Shown piece by piece: positions 6,561 through 11,994 of a stretch of 12,068 bases of DNA (within the stretch, counting starts at the first letter, position 1; the number at the start of each line of letters is the position of its first letter). Both the position numbers and the translations under genes were made by a program. The stretch comes from DATEHQ01 sp035279525 (GTDB lineage: Bacteria; Chloroflexota; Dormibacteria; Dormibacterales; Dormibacteraceae): positions 1 to 12,068 of the forward strand of contig DATEHQ010000039.1 of assembly GCA_035279525.1 (NCBI GenBank), written 5' to 3'. The notes below the pieces were generated by a model. It saw only the letters and a program-made list of their open reading frames with translations. It did not search any database and was not told the origin of the DNA.

Positions 6561-7522
6561 TGGCTGCCTCGGCGCTGCTGGTCCTCAACCGGCGCGCCGG
6601 CACGGGGCACGCCGAGGGCGACGCGGACCGCCTCGCCGGCGAGCTGAAGTCAGGCTTTGGCGCGGCCCTGACGGTCGACGTCGCGATCGTCGACGACCAC
6701 CCCACGGCTCGGAGCGCGGCCGCGAGCTTCGCCGGGAGCGCGGGCCGGCCGAGCCTCGTCGTAGCCGCGGGCGGCGGCGGCACGTTGAGAGCAGTGGTGG
6801 AAGGCGTGATGGACACGTTTGGCGAACCGCCCAACGCGGACGTGGTCAGCCTGGGCGCGCTGCGCATGGGCTCAGGCAACGTGATCTCCCGCCGGGTCGG
6901 GATCCCGGTCGATCCATCGCGTGGCGCTCGCGTGGTGGGCGACGGGTTCGCGCGAGGCCGCGCCAGCCTTTGCGCCGTGATGCGCTGCACCCACGGCACG
7001 AAGGGCGGCGGCAGCGCGACAAGGCACGCGGTCACCATGTGCGGGCTCGGCGCTTGGGGACGCGTGCCGGGCGATATCGCGCGATGGCGTGAAGCTCACC
7101 GCGTGGCGAGAAAGCGCGCCGCCCGCCTGGTGGGCCTGGAGCGCGTGAACGCCGCGGAGTACCTTGCCTTCGGGGCGGGTCGCATCCTGGGCGCGACGGT
7201 TTCGGCACGGCGCAGCGAGCTGGTCGAGGTCGAGGGAAAGGGGCGGATGCGCCTGGTCGCCGCGGTGGCGCTAACTGTTCCTCTCCCACCGCTCCCGGAT
7301 CCCGGGGTCTCGCTCGGCGACGAGGCGATCGGCCTGACGCTCCTGCCGAGGTTCGCAAAGCCGTACCGCCGCCGCCTGGAGCGCGGCGCCGGCCTCACCA
7401 TCCGGCTCGTGGACCACGAGTCGACCGAGTTCTTTCTCGACGAAGACCCGGAGGTGGCTTACGGCTGGCTGAGGCTGGAGGTCGCGGGGCGCCTCACGTT
7501 CGTCGCCGGAGACGTCGCTTGA
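6560..7522 (+). CDS. Diacylglycerol kinase-fold protein with altered GGDGT motif
   Basis: The 320-residue product has the layout of the DAGK/NAD-kinase-like lipid kinases (DgkB, YegS, sphingosine kinase). It opens with a VLNRRAGTG strand-loop (8-16) and the nucleotide loop LVVAAGGGGTLRAVVEG (66-82). It continues with LGALRMGSGNVISRRVGIP (98-116), equivalent to the usual PLGTGNDFARxLGIP, and ends in a beta-rich C-terminal domain with FLDEDPEVA (292-300) where a DGE motif is expected. Two signature positions differ: the Asp of GGDGT is Gly (GGGGT, 71-75), and the Asp of GTGND is Val. The acidic residue of the third motif is shifted or replaced. The protein may thus be a poor or inactive kinase, a binding protein, or use another nucleotide. 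GTG at 6560 overlaps the upstream TAG; the stop overlaps the next TTG (TTGA). Confidence 0.8.
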   Translation: MAASALLVLNRRAGTGHAEGDADRLAGELKSGFGAALTVDVAIVDDHPTARSAAASFAGSAGRPSLVVAAGGGGTLRAVVEGVMDTFGEPPNADVVSLGALRMGSGNVISRRVGIPVDPSRGARVVGDGFARGRASLCAVMRCTHGTKGGGSATRHAVTMCGLGAWGRVPGDIARWREAHRVARKRAARLVGLERVNAAEYLAFGAGRILGATVSARRSELVEVEGKGRMRLVAAVALTVPLPPLPDPGVSLGDEAIGLTLLPRFAKPYRRRLERGAGLTIRLVDHESTEFFLDEDPEVAYGWLRLEVAGRLTFVAGDVA

Positions 7523-9216
7523 CGCTCCAGGTCGCGATCATCGGCATCGACGGCAGTGGCAAGAGCACGCTTGCCGCTGCCCTCGCGACGGTGGTTGCGG
7601 CCGAGTGCGGCCTGGTCGCCGGATCCGCGGTCGCGAACCAGTTCTGGATACGCGCGCCGGAGCTCGACCTGATGGCCCCCGGCTTCCACCCACAGGGTTA
7701 CGCGATCTCTGCGCGCTTGAACACACTTTTCCGCGGCCTCACGCGAATCCTGGTGGACAACCGGGCGCTTTATCCGGCCGCCAAGGTTACCCAGATGCTC
7801 CTCCAGGACAACGCGGCGGTGAAGCTCTCCCGCAGGTACGGGGTCGACGTGATGATCAGCGACGGCAACCTGTTCCTGTCGGGCGCGGGGCGGGCCTTCA
7901 ACTACCGCGGTCATGGCGCCGGCCCGCCCTCGGTGGACGACGTCGACAACGCATTCCGTCACCTCCTGCAGGGCGCGCCGCTGCCCAGCGAGAGTGGGCG
8001 CCACCTGCCCGACCTCAAGGCGGCCGGCGCCCTCGCGATCGCCGCCCGCGTGGGGCGTCTTCAGGGGATCTGGATCCCGGACCTCGCGCTCTTCCTCGAC
8101 CTGACGCCCGAGGCGGCGATGGCCAGGGTCCGCGCGAGGGGCGCCAGGGTCGACCGTCATGAGAACCCCGCGGACCTGGCGACCGCGCGGGAGGGGTACG
8201 TGCGGGTGCTCGAGGTCGTCGAACGGAGCAAGGGCGAGGCCTCCACGCAGGTCCTGGAGGTCGCGTCGTTGACGCCGGGCGAGGTTGTCGCAGCCGCGGC
8301 CGAGCTCCTGAAGCCTCATCTGCCGCACGAGTCTGAAAAGGGAATGCGCGGAGGGGCGCTGCACGAGGCGATCTCGCGCCAGAGCCTCGCACGCCGCGTC
8401 CTCAGCTATCGATATGTCTGGCGCTACCTGCTGCGGCGTTTTTTCGAGGGCGCGTGGCGCGAGCCGCTGTTCCTCTTCAGCCGCCCCGGGCGCGTCTTCC
8501 TCAAGGACGGCTATTCCGCCGGCGTGATGCGGCTCATTTACGACCAACGGTCGAACGCGCCCCTCCTCGATCGGGTCTTCTACGGCTATCCCCTGCACCG
8601 CGCTGTCCGCGACCGGCTCGCCATCCTCGAGCGGCGTCTGGAGTCGGAGCTGCGCGCACGGATGGCCGGCGGCGGATCGCTCTGCATCTTCACTGCGCCC
8701 AGCGGGTTCGCCTACGACGTGATGAGGCCGCTCCAGCGGTTGAAAGAGGAGATGCCGGAAGCCGTCGCCCGAGTGACGCTGGTCGCGGCCGACCTCGACC
8801 CCGCGGGCGACCTCAAGCCCGAGCTCGAAGCCGCCGCTCGAGCCATCGGCTGCACGTTCACCTTCCTGCGCGGCGACCTCACAGCGGCGTCGTTTCGTAC
8901 CGAGTGCGGGAGGTTCGGACCGTTCCGGATGGCGCTGTTCGTAGGCCTCTCGTCGTGGCTGCCGAAGCCGCCGTTTCTGGATCACCTTCGCTGGCTCGCC
9001 ACGCAGGTCAGCCCTGACGGAGTGCTCGTAACGGATGTCTTCACGCCGGCCGGGTACGCGGTGGGCGGGGCCGCCATGGGCTATCGGGCCAACTACTACC
9101 CGCCCGAGCTGATGCGCACGCTGCTCGATTACTGCGGGTTCGACGGCCTCACGGCGACGGTGGAGTCAGGCCGGGACCGGATCAATCACGTGGTGGTGGC
9201 CGCTCGCCGTACTTGA
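7519..9216 (+). CDS. Thymidylate kinase-like P-loop domain fused to methyltransferase-like domain
   Basis: This 565-residue protein joins two enzyme folds. Residues 1-268 are a P-loop kinase of the dTMP-kinase group: Walker A GIDGSGKST (9-17), an ISDGNLF strand at 113-119 in the place of the DRY-type motif, LFLDLTPEAAMARVRARG (191-208), and a lid-like DRHENP plus AREGYVRVLE (223-232). Residues about 300-562 resemble class I SAM-dependent methyltransferases of the type that start with a FLKDGYSAGVMRLIYD segment (327-342). They include an acidic end of strand 2 (AADLDP, 423-428), GDLTAASF (452-459) and a FVGLSSWLP strand (474-482). The glycine-rich SAM loop is degenerate: FTAPSGFAYD (391-400) replaces the usual acidic DxGxGxG. 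The true phosphate acceptor is unknown; it need not be dTMP. TTG is chosen from the TTGA overlap and GGAG at 7508-7511, 7 nt upstream. The 3' end overlaps the convergent zinc-ribbon gene by 35 bp. Confidence 0.82.
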   Translation: MTLQVAIIGIDGSGKSTLAAALATVVAAECGLVAGSAVANQFWIRAPELDLMAPGFHPQGYAISARLNTLFRGLTRILVDNRALYPAAKVTQMLLQDNAAVKLSRRYGVDVMISDGNLFLSGAGRAFNYRGHGAGPPSVDDVDNAFRHLLQGAPLPSESGRHLPDLKAAGALAIAARVGRLQGIWIPDLALFLDLTPEAAMARVRARGARVDRHENPADLATAREGYVRVLEVVERSKGEASTQVLEVASLTPGEVVAAAAELLKPHLPHESEKGMRGGALHEAISRQSLARRVLSYRYVWRYLLRRFFEGAWREPLFLFSRPGRVFLKDGYSAGVMRLIYDQRSNAPLLDRVFYGYPLHRAVRDRLAILERRLESELRARMAGGGSLCIFTAPSGFAYDVMRPLQRLKEEMPEAVARVTLVAADLDPAGDLKPELEAAARAIGCTFTFLRGDLTAASFRTECGRFGPFRMALFVGLSSWLPKPPFLDHLRWLATQVSPDGVLVTDVFTPAGYAVGGAAMGYRANYYPPELMRTLLDYCGFDGLTATVESGRDRINHVVVAARRT

Positions 9217-9367
9217 TCGCCTCGAACACCGTGCGGCATTTGCGACAGCGGTACTGAAGCGTCATCGCCTGGGTACCGAACAGCGATATCACCTCGGCGT
9301 CGCGCGCGCCACAGTGCGGACATCGCGGATCTTCGCGTGGCGGATCAGGCCTGCTTTGTCGCCGCAC
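9182..9367 (-). CDS. Stand-alone zinc-ribbon protein, likely detached C-terminal part of PaaD
   Basis: This 61-residue protein carries one zinc ribbon: CPHC (Cys16, Cys19) and CRKC (Cys41, Cys44), with ISLFGTQAMTLQYRC between them and FEAIKYGE after. In ordinary PaaD (also called PaaJ) a DUF59 domain is followed by just such a ribbon, of the form CPxCGS...FGST...YRCxxCxxPF. Here the DUF59 part is a separate gene three positions upstream in the same operon, so this gene very probably supplies the other half. PaaD is thought to help assemble the metal or Fe-S centres of the phenylacetyl-CoA epoxidase system. The GTG start overlaps the paaC end by 23 bp; there is no other in-frame start before the first cysteines. 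Its 3' end overlaps the opposing kinase/methyltransferase gene. The first 13 residues are polar and unremarkable. Confidence 0.8.
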   Translation of the reverse strand: MRRQSRPDPPREDPRCPHCGARDAEVISLFGTQAMTLQYRCRKCRTVFEAIKYGERPPPRD

Positions 9368-10070
9368 CTGAGGGGGCGTACTTTTTCTCCTCGAGCCCGC
9401 GCAGCATCGCGAACGTCGACTCGTCGACCTGGCCGGGCCTGCCGCGGCGCCGGACCGGATCCCATCGCTTCCAGTCGACGGCCACCTGCGGTGCCTTCGT
9501 TTCGAGCCGCTCTTCCAGGTTTGATCTCAGCTCTTGCGGACCCATGCTGAGCTTGCCCTCGCGGTGGAGCGATTCGGTTTCGCCATCGGCAGGGCCGAAC
9601 CACTCGATGGCTTCGCGCCACGCGAGGTCGAGGGGCCCCTGGGCGATGCCCGATCGCAGCCAGCTGCGCCCGTGAAGGAAGTGATAGCGCTCCTCCATCA
9701 GCATCTTGCGGAGGCGTTGCCGGAGCACTTCGACCGAACCGTTCACGCAGGCGTCGATCATGACCGTGAAGGCGGTGTCGAGGATCGCGTTGGCGGCCAC
9801 GAACTGGGCCCACTCGGTCCATGGATCGTCGAAGTAGGCGAGGGCGCGAAGGCTGCCCGCATCCGGTTCCCGTTCGCCACGACGTGGGTCCGCGCCCAGG
9901 GGTTCGAGGCAGCCATAGAGCACGCGGCTGTGTCCCAGGTCGTCCAGTCCCATCGCGGCCGCCGCGATGTCGGCCTCCAGGGACGGTGCACGCGTCGCCC
10001 ACTCCGCGTACCGCAGCCCGAGCATCTGCTTGTTGTCGGCGATGCTGAGCACGAGGTCGCTGAGGCTCAT
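9345..10070 (-). CDS. paaC: 1,2-phenylacetyl-CoA epoxidase structural subunit PaaC
   Basis: PaaC is the ferritin-like partner of the catalytic subunit PaaA in the PaaABC(D)E complex, which converts phenylacetyl-CoA to its ring-1,2-epoxide in the cytoplasm. The 241-residue protein shows the helical-bundle landmarks LDDLGHSRVLY (42-52), the DDPWTEWAQFVAANAILDTAF helix near 81-101, and MEERYHFLHGRSWL (125-138), matching the usual EVRYHLRHSxDW region. The usual view is that PaaC is structural rather than the active di-iron site. Which residues survive here as potential ligands (Asp44, His47, Glu126/127, His130) would need a structural comparison. ATG at 10070 overlaps the paaB stop (ATGA). An upstream ATG at 10130 is rejected because it lies well inside paaB. 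The C-terminal tail (about 226-241) is Lys/Ala rich and variable. Confidence 0.92.
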   Translation of the reverse strand: MSLSDLVLSIADNKQMLGLRYAEWATRAPSLEADIAAAAMGLDDLGHSRVLYGCLEPLGADPRRGEREPDAGSLRALAYFDDPWTEWAQFVAANAILDTAFTVMIDACVNGSVEVLRQRLRKMLMEERYHFLHGRSWLRSGIAQGPLDLAWREAIEWFGPADGETESLHREGKLSMGPQELRSNLEERLETKAPQVAVDWKRWDPVRRRGRPGQVDESTFAMLRGLEEKKYAPSGAATKQA

Positions 10071-10300
10071 GCTTCGCCGGGACGCCAGAGCTCGATCACA
10101 TGCTCTTTGCGCACGATGGCCATCTCGCACCAGCGTTCCTCGTCGTACGTCGCACGGGCGTATGCCATCGCGAGGTCGTCGTCGGGCGCGACCACGCTGC
10201 CGACCTGGTGCAGAGCCTCGCCGCGCGTCTTGCGAGCGAAGACCTCGTACTCCACTGCGTCGCCGCTGACGCGCTTGTACTGGGGGGCGTCAGACGGCAA
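10067..10300 (-). CDS. paaB: 1,2-phenylacetyl-CoA epoxidase subunit PaaB
   Basis: PaaB is the small subunit that bridges the PaaAC heterodimers of the epoxidase. The 77-residue product has the family pattern: YEVFARKTRGEALHQVGSVV (18-37), then APDDDLAMAYARATYDEER (38-56), where the family has an Ala-rich helix with the Arg-Asp-Val-Tyr-x-Arg motif, then a strand AIVRKEHVIEL (61-71). It is somewhat shorter than the enterobacterial protein (about 95). The start is TTG at 10300, overlapping the DUF59 gene by 11 bp, with GGAGG 9 nt upstream; a GTG inside (codon 16) would cut into the first strand and is less likely. The stop overlaps paaC (ATGA). Its location between the DUF59 gene and paaC makes the assignment firm. 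Confidence 0.88.
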   Translation of the reverse strand: MPSDAPQYKRVSGDAVEYEVFARKTRGEALHQVGSVVAPDDDLAMAYARATYDEERWCEMAIVRKEHVIELWRPGEA

Positions 10301-10595
10301 GCCCCCACGCCTCCAGCGCGTCGCGCCCCGCCTCGGTCATGCGCGCCACGGTCCAGGGCGGATCCCAGACGACGTTGACGCGTACCTCCCTCACGCCGTC
10401 CTCTCGCAGCAGCCGATCGCGCACGTCGTCCACGATGAATTCGGACGCGGGGCATCCCATGGCGGTGAAGGTAAGGTCGACGTCCACCACGCCTTCGTGC
10501 TCGTCGATCGCGTAGATCAGGCCGAGGTCGACCAGGTTGACCGGCATCTCAGGGTCCTGGACCTCGGCCAGCGCCGCCCACAGCTTTTGCGTCAT
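10290..10595 (-). CDS. paaD: PaaD-type DUF59 (MIP18-like) metal-cluster assembly protein lacking the zinc ribbon
   Basis: The 101-residue product is a complete DUF59 domain: DPEMPV (14-19), DLGLIY (23-28), VDVDLTFTAMGCP (37-49) with the conserved Cys48, VNVVWDPPW (73-81) and MTEAGR (86-91). The VWDPPW-MTxxGR ending is the PaaD-type variant rather than the general SufT type. PaaD is needed for an active phenylacetyl-CoA epoxidase, probably through Fe or Fe-S centre maturation. Usual PaaD proteins continue into a C-terminal four-cysteine ribbon and are about 160 residues; this one stops at 101, and a 61-residue ribbon protein is encoded at the end of the same operon. ATG overlaps the paaA stop (ATGA). 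It lies directly after paaA rather than after paaC as in the enterobacterial order. Confidence 0.88.
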   Translation of the reverse strand: MTQKLWAALAEVQDPEMPVNLVDLGLIYAIDEHEGVVDVDLTFTAMGCPASEFIVDDVRDRLLREDGVREVRVNVVWDPPWTVARMTEAGRDALEAWGLAV

Positions 10596-11545
10596 GAGTC
10601 CCGCTTGTGCGTCTTGCGGAAGTTGTGGAACTCCTCCTGGAATAGCGCGACCATCTCAGCGTTGCGCGGACCGCGGGCCCGCCAGCGGCCGAGCACGTCG
10701 TCCCACGTGATGGGCTGCTTGAAGTCCCAGCGCTTGGCCTCGGCGTCGAACTCACAGGGAAACGGGTAGTCGAGCTCCCAGACGTCCTTGCCGTCGCGCA
10801 CCTCCTTGTGCGCCGGAACCTGAACGCCGATCTGCTCGCAGTAGGGCACGACGGTGGACAGCCACCACTGCCGCAGCCCATCGTTGGTCAGTCCCTTGAG
10901 CTTGTAGTCAAGCTGCGTCGAATGCATCTTCTTGGAGTCGGGAAGGCCGAACCATTCCACGCTCAGCGGGAACATCCAGTCGACTGCCCGCTGCAGCTCA
11001 TCCTTCGCCGCGCCGCCCGCGGCGCTGATGCGCTTCATCCAGGTGCGGCCGTTGCGCAGGTGGAAGTTCTCCTCGAGCATCACCTTGTTCAGGCCTCGCT
11101 TCCAGGGGCCGTACGAGCAGTGGTCGTGGATGTCGCCGAGCAGGCAGAAGCCCGCCTGGTCGTAAAAGCCGTTGGCGACCACGAGCTCGGTCCAGCTGTC
11201 CAGCGGTACGTCGAAGGCGTAGGGGTAGCGGAAGCTCTTGGGGTCGCGGCTGAAGATCAGCTTCTCCTGGTCCTCGCCGAGCTCTTCGAGGATGTGGTAG
11301 GCGATGTGCGCGTGCGCCAGCTCGTCCTGGATGATCGCGATGCCGGTCATGAAGGCGTTGATCGAGGGGGCGCGCTTGGCCGCCAGGTAGTAGGCGGGGG
11401 CCGAGATGAGCTCGGTGTCACCCGAGACGATCAGCGTGTGCTTGAGCTCGCGCAGGTACTCAGGCGTCATCTCGTGGCGCGATTCGATCAGCTCGCCGGA
11501 CCGGATCATCTCGTCGAACTCGGCCGAAGAGGGCATCGCCTTCAT
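10592..11545 (-). CDS. paaA: 1,2-phenylacetyl-CoA epoxidase catalytic di-iron subunit PaaA
   Basis: PaaA holds the di-iron site that inserts oxygen into the aromatic ring of phenylacetyl-CoA, opening the aerobic CoA-dependent phenylacetate route. The 317-residue length is standard. The six expected iron ligands of the ferritin-like fold are visible: Glu45 (GDTELIS), Glu75 and His78 (QDELAHAH), Asp129 (FYDQAG), Glu159 and His162 (LEENFHLRNG). Family blocks YYLAAKRAPSINAFMTGIA (52-70) and VEWFGLPDS (196-204) are also present. The gene heads the five-gene minus-strand operon and diverges from tRNA-His. ATG at 11545 is preferred as start because GATTGT lies 6 nt upstream; a second in-frame ATG three codons later (11536) is possible. 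No PaaE reductase, PaaK ligase or beta-oxidation gene follows within the window. Confidence 0.96.
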   Translation of the reverse strand: MKAMPSSAEFDEMIRSGELIESRHEMTPEYLRELKHTLIVSGDTELISAPAYYLAAKRAPSINAFMTGIAIIQDELAHAHIAYHILEELGEDQEKLIFSRDPKSFRYPYAFDVPLDSWTELVVANGFYDQAGFCLLGDIHDHCSYGPWKRGLNKVMLEENFHLRNGRTWMKRISAAGGAAKDELQRAVDWMFPLSVEWFGLPDSKKMHSTQLDYKLKGLTNDGLRQWWLSTVVPYCEQIGVQVPAHKEVRDGKDVWELDYPFPCEFDAEAKRWDFKQPITWDDVLGRWRARGPRNAEMVALFQEEFHNFRKTHKRDS

Positions 11546-11551
11546 TCTCGG

Positions 11552-11557
11552 ACAATC
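11552..11557 (-). promoter_or_regulatory. -10 element of predicted leaderless paa promoter
   Basis: The minus strand reads GATTGT, then 6 nt (CCGAGA), then the paaA ATG, putting the predicted first base on the start codon. It is the weakest of the eight head hexamers (GANNNT rather than TANNNT) and has no visible -35. It is supported mainly by the absence of a Shine-Dalgarno sequence and by the shared geometry with the RDD and CPBP starts. Confidence 0.4.
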
Positions 11558-11567
11558 TGGAGGGCGG

Positions 11568-11573
11568 TAGAAT
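11568..11573 (+). promoter_or_regulatory. -10 element of the tRNA-His promoter
   Basis: TAGAAT, a 5/6 match to TATAAT, lies about 37 bp before the tRNA 5' end, predicting a start near 11580 and a leader of about 30 nt. No strong -35 is seen; TTCTCG at 11545-11550 has the right 17-bp spacing but matches only at its first two bases. It is back to back with the paaA promoter. Confidence 0.55.
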
Positions 11574-11601
11574 CTGGGTTCCCCCAGCCGGTACGTCCGG
11601 C
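11574..11601. repeat. Two adjacent small inverted repeats between paaA and tRNA-His
   Basis: CTGGG-TTCC-CCCAG (11574-11587) is a perfect 5-bp inverted repeat. GCCGG-TACGT-CCGGC (11587-11601) is a second one, sharing a single base with the first. They lie at and just after the predicted tRNA start and about 30-55 bp upstream of the predicted paaA start. They could be leader hairpins removed during tRNA processing, or a binding site for a regulator of the divergent paa operon. Neither role is shown, and short GC-rich repeats arise easily by chance here. Confidence 0.3.
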
Positions 11602-11610
11602 CGTGCCATG

Positions 11611-11686
11611 GTGGCTATAGCTCAGCTGGCAGAGCACCAGATTGTGGATCTGGGTGTCGCGGGTTCAAGTCCCGCTAGCCACCCCA
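11611..11686 (+). tRNA. tRNA-His (anticodon GTG) with encoded CCA
   Basis: A full cloverleaf can be drawn. The acceptor stem is GTGGCTA (11611-11617) with TAGCCAC (11676-11682). The D arm is GCTC/GAGC (11620-11635). The anticodon stem is CCAGA/TCTGG (11637-11653) with loop TTGTGGA and anticodon GTG at 11644-11646. The T arm is GCGGG-TTCAAGT-CCCGC (11659-11675). The discriminator is C (11683) and CCA is encoded (11684-11686). The base before the acceptor stem (11610) is G and can pair with the discriminator C, giving the extra G-1 that is the identity element of tRNA-His. This confirms the histidine assignment. Transcription is predicted from TAGAAT at 11568-11573. Confidence 0.97.
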
Positions 11687-11689
11687 CCG

Positions 11690-11706
11690 TATATACCCAC
11701 GATATA
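11690..11706. repeat. AT-rich inverted repeat upstream of the toxin gene, possible operator
   Basis: TATAT (11690-11694) and ATATA (11702-11706) form a perfect 5-bp inverted repeat around a 7-nt centre, in DNA that is otherwise GC-rich. It ends 11 bp before the predicted toxin-gene -10 hexamer. Toxin-antitoxin operons are commonly repressed by the antitoxin binding such sites next to the promoter. It might instead simply be an AT-rich upstream element or part of the tRNA 3' trailer. Confidence 0.35.
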
Positions 11707-11717
11707 GCCTGATCGGG

Positions 11718-11723
11718 TATGCT
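11718..11723 (+). promoter_or_regulatory. -10 element of predicted leaderless toxin-antitoxin promoter
   Basis: TATGCT is followed by 7 nt (GTTCGGT) and the GTG at 11731. An in-frame ATG (11719-11721) lies inside this hexamer, so if the promoter is real that ATG is not transcribed as a start codon. No -35 hexamer is visible at 17 bp. Confidence 0.55.
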
Positions 11724-11730
11724 GTTCGGT

Positions 11731-11994
11731 GTGGACGATCGGCCGGTCATCTGGGACCGTGCCAACCGGAAGCATGTCGAGGAGGACCACCCGGAGAGGC
11801 ACATCACCATGGGTGAAGTCGAGGCTGTCATGAACGACCCCAGTCGTGAGGAGGCGTTCCATCCGAAGCGCCGCACCAACCAGATCGTCAGAGGGCAAAC
11901 GCCCGCTGGCCGGCGGCTCTACGTGGTCTGGGTGGAGCATCGAGGCGGCCGGTATCCGATCCATGCACATCAGATAGGGAGGCGCGGTCGATGA
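11731..11994 (+). CDS. BrnT-like RelE-fold toxin (DUF4258/BrnT group)
   Basis: The 87-residue product resembles BrnT-type toxins, small ribonuclease-like proteins of the RelE superfamily that block translation until bound by their antitoxin. The family order is visible: an early WDRANRKHVEEDH segment (8-20, compare the usual WDxxKxxxNxxKHG), a helix with EVEAVMNDP (29-37), then strands RTNQIVRGQTPAGRRLYVVWVEH (48-70) and RYPIHAHQIGRR (74-85) in the place of the final RxISAR-type strand. Final-strand residues differ from typical BrnT, so the active site may be changed. The stop overlaps the ATG of the next gene (ATGA), as expected for a toxin-first operon. The start GTG is chosen from TATGCT 7 nt upstream; the ATG at 11719 would add four residues (MLFG). 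The gene lies 44 bp past tRNA-His. Confidence 0.75.
   Translation: MDDRPVIWDRANRKHVEEDHPERHITMGEVEAVMNDPSREEAFHPKRRTNQIVRGQTPAGRRLYVVWVEHRGGRYPIHAHQIGRRGR
11977..11982 (+). promoter_or_regulatory. Shine-Dalgarno sequence of the presumed antitoxin gene
   Basis: GGGAGG lies 8 nt before the ATG at 11991, inside the end of the toxin gene. It is the clearest ribosome-binding site in the window. It shows that the host uses anti-Shine-Dalgarno pairing for internal operon genes, in contrast to the bare, apparently leaderless first genes. It also suggests the antitoxin is translated more strongly than the toxin. Confidence 0.75.

Noticed and set aside
7459..8985. 508-codon open frame on the minus strand
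   Set aside because: It is a shadow of the kinase/methyltransferase fusion and has no motif; the plus frame has a Walker A and coherent domains.
9534..10769. 411-codon open frame on the plus strand
   Set aside because: It runs antisense through paaC, paaB, paaD and part of paaA, which are certain. No domain was recognised.
10808..11620. 270-codon open frame on the plus strand
   Set aside because: It is antisense to paaA and runs into the tRNA-His gene. The composition is typical of a shadow frame.
11719..11721. ATG as the start of the toxin gene
   Set aside because: It falls inside the TATGCT hexamer that fits the window-wide -10 pattern; the in-frame GTG at 11731 has the exact 7-nt spacing. 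This is a preference, not proof.
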